The position numbers and the translations under genes are program-made. This document shows positions 13,020-28,273 of a DNA stretch of 64,000 nucleotides, in pieces. The notes beneath the pieces are model-generated. The model searched no databases. It was not told the DNA's origin and was given only the letters and a program-made list of their open reading frames with translations. Origin of the DNA: Pegea sp. RAD2-039 (Eukaryota > Chordata > Thaliacea > Salpida > Salpidae). Location: assembly GCA_034620365.1 (NCBI GenBank), contig JAQGEQ010000061.1:62001-126000 (forward strand), given 5' to 3'. The number at the start of each line of letters is the position of its first letter. Positions within the stretch are counted from its first letter, which is position 1.

Positions 13020-14225
13020 ATGTTGGTAATATTATAACAGTTCAACTTCCGCTTGAACAACGCGAGTGATTCTAGCATGACAATGTCTGATGGCAGCTGG
13101 TTCCAAGTACTAATTATTCGGTATGAGAGAAAAATTGCTCTGATTAACCTACCAGGTGGTATAGGCTTGTTAAGATGTAATGTGTGTCGTCTGAGTTGAT
13201 ATAACTTCAGGGAAAGACTAATGGAAAAGAAATCATCAACCTGAAGGTCAATTAAACAATTAGAATTTTTTAGATAAGAATTAAGTCGTATTTAATCCTT
13301 CCAAGTTTCCAAAGTATCTAAATTGAAGAAGTTGAGACGATGTTTATAACTATTGTATTTAATATCAAGTTTCCTACATACTAATCTCGTAAATGTTACC
13401 TGAACAGACTTGATTTTTTTGATATCACTAACTTGATATGGCATCCATGCACTAATATTGTATTCAAGAATTGGACGTACGTACGATTTGAAAAGGTTGA
13501 TAAAAAAGTATGGGTTCTTAGAGTTAAAAGTCTTTATAATAAGGTAGACAAGGTTGATTGATTTTATAAAGATTTTGGAAACATAATTGTGTCATTTAAA
13601 GTCAGATGACAGAGTAATGCCGAGGTCTAGGACCGAAGATACTCGTTGAAAAATAAATCAATTGACAGAATATTAAGGAATTTGCAGCTGGTTTACGAGA
13701 AAAAGTCATAAGTTCAGACTTTGTGAGCTGTCAATTCGTAGACCAGTTTTCTACAGTGTGTAGCGCAGTTTGAAGTTTTGAAGGATTACAAGATGATAGC
13801 TTGATATCATTTGCATACACAAACACTCTGATATCATCTACTGCTACCAGTCTTCTGATGAGGTCTTCAATGAAAATTAAAAAGAGAAGGGGACCCAGAA
13901 CGGAACGCTGAGGAACACCACTAGTGATTTGACTAGGAGTAGATCAAGGTCTTTCCACACGAGTTTGTTGGCTTCTACCTGATAAGTAATCTTCAATCCA
14001 CTGTAAGATGAATACATAACTCAGGACACACAACACTCTACAGAACCTTCAATAAGGCCTTAACAGTAACCTCATCATTACTTTTAGAGGGTGGTAGGTA
14101 GGTACATTTAAAACGAGAAAACTTAGATTTTGAGTAATGAAAATCGATAATCTCAAATCCTGGAAAATTCATGGCATCGATCTGAATTCTATAGATCATG
14201 GGTGCAAGTGATGTTTTGTAAATTA
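13020..14225 (-). mobile_element. decayed non-LTR retrotransposon (CR1/Jockey-like), endonuclease remnant plus reverse transcriptase
   Basis: At 14225-14040 the minus strand reads MNFPGFEIIDFHYSKSKFSR then FKCTYLPPSKSNDEV, resembling the C-terminal half of an AP-type LINE endonuclease (the YRPP position). After a deletion comes the reverse transcriptase: QITSGVPQRSVLGPLLFLIF, IEDLIRRLVAVDDIRVFVYA, NDIKLSS (the YADD box changed to YAND). A thumb/C-terminal region follows with VRPILEYNISAWMPYQVSDI, LRRHTLHLNKPIPPGRLIRA, and SYRIISTWNQLPSDIVMLE. In-frame stops and a frameshift show it is inactive. Its end abuts the preceding LINE relic, but both carry the GVxQG region, so they are two different elements. 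Confidence 0.82.
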
Positions 14226-14675
14226 CGCAAACGAATATGATACTATGGATATGCCCTTTTAGTAAATTTTTACACCAGCTGTAAATTGCTTCTTATAAAA
14301 ATCGAGAAAAATATTCCAAAGTTTTTTTCTTTTACAAAATTATGTTGCTTCTAAGCTGAACTACATTTCAATTTGATCATTCGAGAATTTTGTGAAAAAA
14401 ACCTCTTAATTAAAAACAGAATCTTTGAAAACCTCTTCTATTTCAAACGAACATGTTTTAATCACTTCTTTTCAAATTAATCTCAGGTAGAAAGTTTTTA
14501 GAAAAAAATATTTGGAAACTTTAAAAATATGTTTGAACAATTTATTGGATTTCGAAATAAGAACACTTTTGATAATCAAAAAATTCATTCTACAAACTTA
14601 ACTTATTTTGCATCTTCTTGTAAAATAATAGATCCTAAAAAATACATCAACTTGTAATTGTTCCGACAAATCAGA
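14226..14675. other. AT-rich DNA between LINE relic and NVL 3' end
   Basis: Nothing coding is seen. It should include the NVL 3' UTR. Confidence 0.5.
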
Positions 14676-18683
<4,008 letters not shown>

Positions 18684-19294
18684 AATTAGATGATAAAACG
18701 TAACAAATTTAAATCAATTGTTCTAAAATATTTATTAAATCATGAAATTAAAACAAAAAATGTTTTTATTTGAAAAAAAGTTTAAAATGAAGTTATATTA
18801 ATTTCAAAGTTATTTTTTTTCAAATAATTAAAAAACTAGTTTTATATTTTTTATCAAATGAAAATAATTAACTTCAATAATTGTTTTTAATCATATACAA
18901 ACTTACAAATTTACTTAACAATAAGTTATCTAAAATCTACATTTTACAATGAAAAGAAATTGGAAGAAAAATAGAAAAGTTTAAGATATATTAAGATTTG
19001 ATTAAAGAATAATTTAATAAAGGGGACTTCTGTAATAAATTTAAGCGTGTTTGTCTGAATTCAACCTTTTACTTATATGGCCGGATGCTTTTCTGTTTCT
19101 GATTACACTCTTAGCAAATGGCTAGATCGTCAACATAGACCGAGCTGGATCAAATTAAAAATGCCACAAAAAAGAAAATAAGAACATGAGACAAAAATTT
19201 TGCAAATAAATGATGAAAATTTAAATGTCGTAAAAATTAAAAAGTTAGCTTGTTCCATATGTTTTGGTGGTTCCCCTCTGGTAAATTTGGTGTA

Positions 19295-19597
19295 TTACTC
19301 GACTTCCGCTTCGTTGCTTCCAAATTTTTCAGATTTTTTGTTCCTCTTGCTCTCTAAATCAGTGTCATAGCTTCTATTGATCAGACCATCAAGGATTTCA
19401 GCTCTTTCATTATGGGATATAAGATATTCCTCTAATCCAATTTCCTCTTCCTTCCCCCTCACTATTTCATCTTTTGGATTATAAACCGAGTTTTCTGGTA
19501 AAGCTGGTTGGAGTCTGCTCTTCTCATTACTTCTTGCAGAGGAAGCGGCAGAATCTTGTCCACTGGCACTTGGATATCTGATCAGATTTCTCAACAA
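19295..19597 (-). other. unrecognised 100-codon open frame
   Basis: The frame encodes a charged, hydrophilic segment including LPENSVYNPKDEIVRGKEEE and IGLEEYLISHNERAEILDGL. Its codon composition is more like coding DNA than the surrounding A/T runs. I do not recognise the family. It could be an exon of an unannotated gene or part of a dead retroelement. No clear splice partners or start codon are visible. Confidence 0.3.
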
Positions 19598-20055
19598 ACT
19601 ATTGAATTCTCTTCAACCCGGATAACGAACCCGCGCGTACATTCGGTTAGTTTTTAATGATTAAATCCTCTTTACATGACTATCATCCTTGCTTTTACAT
19701 CCATACTTTTGTTGGAGTATTAGTTTTAAACTGCAAAGCTAAACCGGTAGGTTACGTCCTTGAGATGTTCTTCGACTGAAGAAGTTTCGTTGGTTGAAGA
19801 TCATCAAGAAGATCATTTAGCAGACCAAAAAGCTCTTGACGCATCTGCTAGCACCTTCATCTAATCTTTAATTGGTAGTTTTTTTTTACTTTAAAGCACA
19901 TCTTATCGCCATCCATAATATCCTATTGCAATGATCTACTTAACACCTTGTGGGTGGTACGGAGTTGCCATACTTCTTCAAATTCTTTTTCTTTAAAAGT
20001 AATCCTTTAGAAATGAAAGTAGACCCTTGATCTAAATAGATTAACTACTTTAACA

Positions 20056-20244
20056 CTACTTTACAACTTCATTTGGTTTCCTTACATATAACCTTTCCAG
20101 TGTCGCTTCAGCTTCTACATCAGTCTGACGTCTTTCAAAGTATACATCTTCGGTTGTGCAATTAATAAGTTTGGCTGATTTTCTTCTATCGGTTCGATTC
20201 AACTCACTAGGAAGTTGTTGAAAGCCAGTCTCTACTGAAGCCAC
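20056..20244 (-). other. unrecognised 62-codon open frame
   Basis: Hydrophilic segment including LNRTDRRKSAKLINCTTEDV and VEAEATLERLYVRKPNEVV. It lies 460 nt upstream of the previous frame on the same strand and could belong to the same unit. No family recognised and no start codon clearly supported. Confidence 0.25.
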
Positions 20245-21251
20245 TAATCGAATACTGACGGATTATCTGATCTGTAGACATAGCTGTTTGATCATTTTTT
20301 ACATCTTGTATTAAAATAAAGAGAAAAAATTAGAAAAATTTTTAGAGAAAACAAATATAACTGACGCCGAAGCTATCATCTGAAATAACTTTGTGTCTAC
20401 TTACCTAAGAAATATTTTGAATCCGATAAATTAAAATGATAAGATCTCTTAAACTAAGCTTTATTGCATTTAAGACTTTGCAGCATCAACCGACACTCGT
20501 GTAACTCTAAGTCATCAGAAACTTTAAAACTAGTCGTTTGACTAGTGGACTTAGTGGTTCATGTTCTTCTCAGTTCATCCTTTTAACTGAGTAGGTTTTG
20601 AATGTCAGTTAAGAAGGGTAACATTTTAAAATAATTATTTTTCATTGAACTATAGTGATAAAGATTAAAAAAATATCTTACATCTGCCAATTAATGAATA
20701 CCTCTAACACCAATCAAAGACTATTTTGAATTAATGGAATTTTTCGACAAATAAACAAACTAATTTTTATTAATAAAACTAATCATTTTCATAAATGAAA
20801 TAAATTGAAGTTATTGGATGAGTTACCATTTTTATTACACCAACTAAATGAAAAAAATCTCTTTCTTATCAAGTTAAGTGAATATTAATATTAGCCAAAT
20901 TATTAAAAAAACGGAGAAAACTTCAAATATTTTGACTTAAAAATGACACAAGCTTTTAAATAAACAATGATAACTGTTTGTTTCACAAAATCCTGTTCTT
21001 TGAAAGACTTTTTTCAAAATTTAATCACCTTAAACTTTACTTGAGTTTTTCTTAACAGTTTGCAATTCAGAATATGATTTATTTGAAATATAAACACATC
21101 AATAAAATGGAAGAAACAGAAAAAGTCATCAGAAGATTATTTTATAAATCAAAACATCAACTTTAGATTAGAGATCAAGGTTCCTATGAATAAAACTACT
21201 TTTTCTAATTTTTAAAAATTAGATTAAAAAAAATGTTGAAAGAATTTTGAA

Positions 21252-22455
21252 TCAAATAAAGTTTTGTCTTTTGGTCGGATTTACACAATCATAATGTTGA
21301 TAAGCTTTTCCATTACACTTTTTTAGAAGAGAACCTAACTGTGACCCAGGACCCATTTCATAAATATTTGGCATGGGAATACTTTTATCACGTGACAACA
21401 CTGCTGAAAGTGTTGCTTCCCATAAAATTGGTTTAACTACTTGCCTAGAAAGTTCCTGTTTTATTTGTGATGGTGATGAATAATTTTTGCCAGTTACATT
21501 ACTATAAACATCAATAATAGGTTTTCTGATCCGAATATTTTGAAGGGCTGCTTTCAAATCATCACTAACTGACGTCATTAACTTTGTATGAAAAGCTCCG
21601 GATACAGGGATATCAAAAATACGTCGGATTCGATTATTTTCAGCCTGAGCTTTGATGTAATTAATTGCTTCTGTATGCCCACCAATTGTAACTGTATTTG
21701 GTGATATGAAAGCAGAAACTTGGCAAACAGGATCTTCAATACATAAATGTTCTTTACAATATTCTCTAGCTTCAAAACAAGCATATCTAAATCGAGTTTT
21801 AGAAGAACCTATTGCTGTTATCATCGAACTATCAACAGAATCTGAAGCTTTCTGCATTGAATGTGATCTTACTCCAATAATTCTCACTGCATCTTCAAAA
21901 AGTAGAGCTCCTGAGAAGACAAGAGCAGCAAATTCTCCTACACTGTAACCTACAGCAGCGGTGCAATTTTCTAGAGCCATTGGATCTTCTGCCTGTTCAA
22001 AAACGAAATTTAGTAAATGAGAAATCATTTGATTAAAAAGACAGTTTGCAAATCACCTGTAATTTTTCCACTGCAGCTAAAGATGTTAACAAAATTGCTG
22101 GCTGGCAGTTTATAGTTTTATCAAGTTCAACTTTTGGTCCATCTTGACAAAGTTTTAATAAATCGAATCTTAGAATTTCAGAAGCTGCTTGGAACATCTC
22201 TGATACATTTGGATATTGAAGCAAGCTATCAGTCATTCCAACAACTTGTGAACCTTGACCAGGGAACATAAAGATGTTGGAATTCTCAGGTTTTATTCGT
22301 TGATCATTTTCAGTGGAATCATCCACAAATGAGTTTGTTAAATGTTTTAATATATTTGTATCTTCAGTAAAGTTGTTACCAGATGTTATTCTTCTGGTTT
22401 GATTCGTGAAAAGAGATGAAAGAAAAAATCGACGAGCTAATTTTGTCAAAATCAT
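21252..22455 (-). CDS. MCAT: mitochondrial malonyl-CoA:ACP transacylase
   Basis: Transfers malonyl from CoA to acyl-carrier protein in mitochondrial type II fatty-acid synthesis. Two exons, 22455-22057 and 21992-21252, are joined across a 64-nt intron. The ATG at 22455 opens a basic, hydroxylated presequence (MILTKLARRFFLSSLF). The catalytic domain begins IFMFPGQGSQVVGM. The nucleophile elbow is GYSVGEFAALVFSGAL with the active Ser. SGAFHTKLM holds the catalytic His, and GPGSQLGSLLKKCN is near the C-terminus. Length fits the family (~390). It sits 166 nt downstream of AAR2 on the same strand, and a TTTTTACAG acceptor ends 9 nt before its ATG, suggesting a downstream operon gene. A TGACGTCA octamer lies in the coding frame near 21,570. 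Confidence 0.94.
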
Positions 22456-22621
22456 TTTTCTAATCTGTAAAAATGGTTTCAATTAATTTTTTTAACATGA
22501 ATAGATGAGAAAAAAAAAAGTATCAAAAGTTTGAAAAAGTTTTTTTTAATTTCACTTTTTTTAAACCAGACAAATTCATTAACAGATAAAACAGTTGATC
22601 TGTGAGTTGATGAGCTCTTCG
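22456..22621 (-). promoter_or_regulatory. AAR2-MCAT intercistronic region with candidate trans-splice acceptor
   Basis: Only 166 nt separate the AAR2 stop from the MCAT ATG. On the minus strand it contains several T-rich tracts and ends in TTTTTACAG at 22473-22465, 9 nt before the ATG. This is the arrangement expected for a downstream operon gene that receives a spliced leader. A very short promoter plus 5' UTR is the alternative. Confidence 0.45.
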
Positions 22622-23698
22622 CTAGATATCTACAACTATTGGAGCCCAGTCTGCAGGTTCCTCGTTAAACTTCCATTTATAACGTTTACTGAGATGTTTT
22701 CGAAACTTGTCAGCCACAACTTTCAATTCTTGATTTTCAGAAATATTTTTTATGTTTTCAAACATAGTTGTCAGATGAGTGACAAGGAAGTTATTCGAGG
22801 AAACAATATCAACAAAAAAATCAGGAGAGATCTCTCCTAACTGATGATATAAAATAGGGATCAACTCCATGTAGAGAGACACATATTTAGGAAGATTCCG
22901 ATCACAATTACATAAAATTTTTACTAACTGTCTCCAATGATCAAAAGCATCTAGTACTTGACCAAGCACAAAACAAACAAATGTATATTGAAGTTCCCCA
23001 AGAAGATCTATAGGTTCAGTAAATGTCTGAAGAATCATTTCAAGAGCAAAAGATGAATCCATGCAGTGTCTAGTCTTTTCTTCAGAGGTACAACCTTCTG
23101 GATACCATTGTTTTGGCAGCTTAGTAAAATGAATGATTGAATTTGGGTTTGCTTCCATGACAGGTAAACCATCTTCATCAATTTTACCAAATTTAGAGCA
23201 TCCAGCTTCATTTCCTCCTCCAGGTGATGATATAAGATGAGCAACAGAGTTTATCATGGATCCTACAGGACATAACTTATCAAGGACCCTGTTTGAGATG
23301 GCAGAACTCATAGATATCCACTTTCGATAAATATCATATGGATAAGCTCCTAAACTGCTATTAAGATTTTGTAGATTTTCTTTCAAGTATTCCATATCTT
23401 GCAATGAAACAAGTTTATCAACAATTTCTTCTGTTTCATTACACCACTGTTTCAAAACTATTTCTGATCTTTTAAAAAAATGGAAGAAACCAGTTTTAGG
23501 AGATTTGTCTCCGCTACTCTTTGAAACTGAGTTATATGACATAAAGTGGACACCAGGAGGTATCATTTTGATTCCTTTAAATTTAGGACCTGTAGTCCAA
23601 GTATACCAATCAATTCCAAACTCATTACCTTCTGGCATATTATCAATAATCAAAAAAGCTCCTTCCTTGAAAAGAACTTTAGCTCTTTCTTGATTCAT
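22622..23698 (-). CDS. AAR2: AAR2 splicing factor, intronless
   Basis: U5 snRNP assembly chaperone that binds PRPF8 and blocks Brr2 until late maturation. Single exon, 358 residues (family ~384). N-terminal beta domain: FKEGAFLIIDNMPEGNEFGI, DWYTWTTGPKFKGIKMIPPG, VHFMSYNSVSKSSGDKSP, GFFHFFKRSEIVLKQW. The middle has YPYDIYRKWISMSSAIS. The C-terminal helical domain reads SFALEMILQTF, LLGELQYTFVCFVLGQVLDA, FDHWRQLVKILCN, ELIPILYHQLGEISPDFFVD, ending PADWAPIVVDI. All blocks are collinear with animal AAR2. I chose ATG 23698 because only two further in-frame codons (ATA, TTG) precede it. MCAT follows at 166 nt. Confidence 0.95.
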   Translation of the reverse strand: MNQERAKVLFKEGAFLIIDNMPEGNEFGIDWYTWTTGPKFKGIKMIPPGVHFMSYNSVSKSSGDKSPKTGFFHFFKRSEIVLKQWCNETEEIVDKLVSLQDMEYLKENLQNLNSSLGAYPYDIYRKWISMSSAISNRVLDKLCPVGSMINSVAHLISSPGGGNEAGCSKFGKIDEDGLPVMEANPNSIIHFTKLPKQWYPEGCTSEEKTRHCMDSSFALEMILQTFTEPIDLLGELQYTFVCFVLGQVLDAFDHWRQLVKILCNCDRNLPKYVSLYMELIPILYHQLGEISPDFFVDIVSSNNFLVTHLTTMFENIKNISENQELKVVADKFRKHLSKRYKWKFNEEPADWAPIVVDI

Positions 23699-25570
23699 TA
23701 TCAAGTATTGTTTTAAAATATTTAATTAGTTTAAATTTAAAACAACCTACAAAATAATTCTGATAATTTAATGACTGATAAAGATAAATAAATATTATAA
23801 ATACTTGTCAGTGTTTCAACTCAACATTAAGATTTGATAAATTTTAATTAAAAAATATATATATATTTCATTTATATATTTATTAAAATAATTCAGTATT
23901 TGTGAAATATAGTTAGTTAAAACTAAAATAATTTTATAAATGTTTCAATTTGAAGCTACTAAAAAAGACAAAAGAATCCAATATATTATCACTAATATAA
24001 ATTATTTTCCATTCTAATTACTTGTATTTGTAAACCAAAAACTCATCGCTAGCTATTGTACAAACCAATGAAAATAAAAAACAAACTTAGAAAATCGTTA
24101 CAAACCAGATGAAAATAAAATATTCAAATATACATGGTAATAAAAAGTTATTCCAAAAATTAGCCCCTAAAAATGTTGGATATTAGAATTAATTAAATTT
24201 TAGTTTAATGCTCGTTCTTCACAAAGTTTACATTCTCTTTCTCAACATGAATATTGAAACATGTTTTTCACTGCGCACCACTTTACATCTCTTCGTTATT
24301 ATAAGACTTGTATTGTTGTATTTTTTGTATATCACCTAATCATTTTATTTTGTAAATTAATGTATAGATAAAGCTGTGATGTAACTATTACTAGAAGTTA
24401 CTTAATTTGTTTCTGACTTATTGAATTATAATAAAATGTATTTTTGTTCTTTTCATTTTTTACTACTCTAGTAGTTATGCTAATGTATCAACAATTTTTA
24501 ATATTTTTATTGTGATACAAATTCCTTTTCTGAATCCATCACTATATCAAAATCTAATCTTTTAAAACAATACAAAAAAGATTTGATTTAATTAATTTCA
24601 TTGACAAGTAATATTTCAACTTTCATCACTTTTTCTACTATTTCTTATTTTAGCTCCTTAATTCAAACTTTATATTTTAATTATGCCTTTAACAAGGTTC
24701 TTATTTTTTATATTTAAGTTTTAAACTGTAAAACATTAACCCCTCGCTCATAATACCTATCTTGGTGTACTACAAGAGCTATTGAATTTGTCACTTACAG
24801 CCACGCGTTGAATAAATAATTAAGTTAATAATTATGTAAACTTTTAATTATCATTAATCATATTAAGAAAATAATCATTAACAGATATCTAAGATACTCT
24901 TACTTTATAATTCATGTAATCGCTATCAATGAAATACTCAACTAAACTGGTCATTACCATTACTATAGTAAAACTGTGCTTACACGTGGTTCAAGATATG
25001 TTTTAGGAGACTCATCTTCTGCTATTTGGAGACGATAGCATCACTTGGATGCATCAATAAAATCTTCGTTAAAATAAGGGTCATAAAATATTAAAAATAC
25101 AAAGATTTATGCAAGAAAATTGTTTCAGAGATTTTTATCACATCAGTAATAAAATAATTGAAATGTTTACATAAAACTGCTTTTATTTTGATATAAATAT
25201 TCTACTAACGCTTGCTACTATACGATTACAAATTTTACTCAGTAACGTTTAAAAATATATCTTTACAGAAAAATGATAAAAAAAATGGTTTGTAACGTTT
25301 TCAACTGGTATACTTCAATAAAATTCGCTTTTTCCTGCAATGTAATTGACATCATCCGCCCCTAATCAGCATAGTTAATCACGTACCGTATTTTTTCAAA
25401 CCAAGAAAGTTAAATTAAAAAAGTCTTATATTTTCTTATTTAGTTCCTGTTGTATAATTTTCATCATTTATCTATAATAAATAGTACTTACAATAATAAC
25501 TTGCAAAACATAAGTATAAAGTAGCACCTTTTGACTTAACGTAGCAAATTTGGATTTTAATGGTTTCTAT
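23699..25570. other. AT-rich intergenic DNA
   Basis: No gene recognised. It is the left part of a 4.6 kb non-coding stretch between AAR2 and CDK1, which are divergently transcribed. A small less-AT-rich patch at 24,950-25,070 has no identifiable motif. Confidence 0.5.
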
Positions 25571-26225
25571 TTTAACTCTTTTTCTTAGCTATATGGTGAG
25601 CAGTTTTAAGTTTATGTTTTATAACGCTTTAATTTTTTTTTGTTAGTGACTAAGTGTTATTTTTCCAATCAGTAAGCTATAATGACAAAGTTATGTAGAG
25701 CTTGATATCTAAAATAAGTCTGATTTTGAATAGGATGATTAATTTAAATTTTAAAGCATCATTTACATTTTTGTTGAATATTAAAAACTTTTATTTTTAT
25801 ATTCTATTATTTTTTTATTAAAATTTTTACAGACTTTTAAGAATATAGCAAAAATATTGATAAAAAAATTGATTTTTTCTCACTACATTACTTGCTAAGC
25901 TTTTCTTAGTTTCAGAATAATGTTTTTTAAATATCAATTTTATTATAATTGATCAGAAAGTATCTGATATAATTTGTTATAATCTTTTAGAATCAATTAT
26001 TGTTGATACTGTAAATTAAAAGAAAACGAAATATTTTCCTATAAGATTAATAATTTTAAAACTAGATTACTTAATTCATGTAAAGCTGTTTATTTTATGC
26101 AATGATAACATAAACTTACCTAGAAGCTTTGAATTTTTTATTATTGTAATTAATTTTTATTTTATTGAAATACTTTTTACTTGTTCTTTTGAGTTTTGTT
26201 TTATTCAGTTTTGAAATATATTTTG
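25571..26225 (+). repeat. 655-bp direct repeat, copy A
   Basis: Pairs with 27281-27935 at a constant offset of 1710 with no net indel. I count roughly nine substitutions. It begins TTTAACTCTTTTTCTTAGCT and ends near TTTTGAAATATATTTTG. There is no reading frame of note and no TG...CA ends, so an LTR pair is not supported. The simplest reading is a recent local duplication. Confidence 0.9.
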
Positions 26226-26894
26226 CTTGATTCATTCTTAATGAGCTTTTAGACAACTTTTATATACTTTTTAGATATTAATAAAAATGATATTAGAGAA
26301 GCAAGCGCTAATTTGACTCTGTTTATCTTTTGTCAAACTTTTGACATTTTAATTAGTTTATAAACCTTATACCAATCATCAATTTTTGGTACTTTACATA
26401 GTTATCAACAAAATTTTAGCTAAAATTAATATTCCTTACCATTTTTATAATATTTAAGTTGTGTAAGAGCAAGAATTACAAGCTATTAGAGAATTAGTTT
26501 AAAACGTTTTGCAAGAATAATTACTTAAATTTTATTATTGCATGAAACAACATATTGGTATCAAATAATTGTAATTTTTATAGAAACTACTTTTATTCTA
26601 AGTTTTACTTTTAATGTTTTGCATTGGTCAAAGTTTAGTTTATCTTCTAGGTAAAATATTTAAGAGTTTTGAATTTTACGCTTCAGCATAGCACAGGTAG
26701 AAATATATCTAAGGGTCTAATTTAACTCCTAAAGTTAGCTCTTTTTTTTCAATTGAATTGATCATTATTATGTTTATTCTGTAAAGTTAAAAATTTTAAT
26801 TTTGTTTATATTTTTTTGATACTTAATAAATAAATGTTTAAGTTGGTTTACATTCGTAAAATTCAGTTATTCTTGTAAAACAATTTTTTACCAG

Positions 26895-27030
26895 CTAAGC
26901 CTCTAATTGGTGCAGCTAGTCACGTGACGTGATTTTTTTTAAACTAGCTAATATGAATTCAAGAACAGAGGCCTTGCAAGTTTTCACTTCTATTCAAAAT
27001 TGCCGCCTACGGGCTTCAAATGATGCTTTC
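26895..27030 (+). promoter_or_regulatory. possible CDK1 promoter patch (CCAAT plus E-box)
   Basis: A short less-AT-rich patch 1.3 kb upstream of the CDK1 ATG. It holds an inverted CCAAT (ATTGG, near 26,907), GTCACGTGAC followed by GTGA (near 26,920), and GCCGCC near 27,000. A splice acceptor 23 nt before the CDK1 ATG implies an upstream non-coding exon or a trans-spliced leader, and this patch could be the start region. Inference only. Confidence 0.3.
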
Positions 27031-27280
27031 TTTTATTACTTTTTTTCTCGTACATCTTTTTTAATTTTAACTAACAAATTTTTATTCAATTTATAATTAG
27101 TTGTTTTAAACTTATACTATTTTTTCTTTTTAAAAATGCATACTATAAGTTTAACAAAATTCTTGTTTTTTTAATAGCTTGTTGTTTTTTCTCATTTTTT
27201 ATGTATAATCTTACTTATAATAACCTTTTAAATATAAGCCTTATGTTACAATTTTGAAAATTTAGGTTTTTGATTATTAT

Positions 27281-27935
27281 TTTAAATCTTTTTCTTAGCT
27301 ATATGGTGAACAGTTTTAAGTTTATGTTTTATAACGCTTTAATTTTTTTTTGTTAGTGACTAAGTGTTATTTTTCTAATCAGTAAGCTATAATGACAAAG
27401 TTATGTAGAGCTTGATATCTAAAATAAGCCTGATTTTGAATAGGATGATTAATTTAAATTTTAAAGCATCATTTACATTTTTGTTGAATATTAAAAACTT
27501 TTATTTTTATATTCTATTATTTTTTTATTGAAATTTTTACAGACTTTCAAGAATATAGCAAAAATATTGATAAAAAAATTGATTTTTTCTCACTACATTA
27601 CTTGCTAAGCTTTTATTAGTTTCAGAATAATGTTTTTTAAATATCAATTTTATTATAATTGATCAGAAAGTATCTGATATAATTTGTTATAATCTTTTAG
27701 AATCAATTATTGTTGATACTGTAAATTAAAAGAAAACGAAATATTTTCCTATAAGATTAATAATTTTAAAACTAGATTACTTAATTCATGTAAAGTTGTT
27801 TATTCTATGCAATGATAACATAAACTTACCTAGAAGCTTTGAATTTTTTATTATTGTAATTAATTTTTATTTTATTGAAATACTTTTTACTTGTTCTTTT
27901 GAGTTTTGTTTTATTCAGTTTTGAAATATATTTTG
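27281..27935 (+). repeat. 655-bp direct repeat, copy B
   Basis: Near-identical partner of 25571-26225. It ends 338 nt before the CDK1 start codon, so it lies in the likely CDK1 5' intron or promoter. Sequence between the copies (about 1,055 bp) is unrelated and non-coding. Confidence 0.9.
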
Positions 27936-28273
27936 TTTTATATATTCTATAAATCTTTGAAAACTTTTAGATATTTTGTAAATATTAATTTCATAGATAT
28001 GTACGATATAATAACAGGTTTAGCTGCTGTCAACATGTTTATGTAATTCTGTTCTTTCTTATCTTCTGAAATTTTAATAATTTATCTAAAAACAAAATTG
28101 AACTAATTTTTAGACTTTAGACTAGTCTATAGAAACCAAGTTATTTTGTAGTTATTATTTCTTCAACTGATTGTCTTATAATATTTAAAAATTGTATATT
28201 TTTTATTATGTTGAACATTTTTTTTAACTAAAATTTAATATATTTTTCAGATATTTTATAAGTATAGTTTAAA

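Larger units (their letters stand above)
18684..21251. other. intergenic region, AT-rich with a GC-richer central part
   Basis: No recognised gene. Positions 19,050-20,600 are richer in G+C than both flanks and hold two minus-strand frames listed separately. The minus strand near 19,140-19,110 also reads SSSVYVDDLAIC, like a reverse-transcriptase YxDD box, but it is isolated between stops. A decayed mobile element is one explanation. Confidence 0.4.

Noticed and set aside
20180-20215. GGTTCGATTC as a tRNA T-loop
   Set aside because: No matching acceptor stem, D-arm or anticodon arm could be placed around it. I found no tRNA or rRNA gene elsewhere either.
25571-27935. 655-bp repeat pair as the LTRs of a retrotransposon
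   Set aside because: No TG/CA ends, no primer-binding site or coding sequence in the 1,055 bp between the copies.
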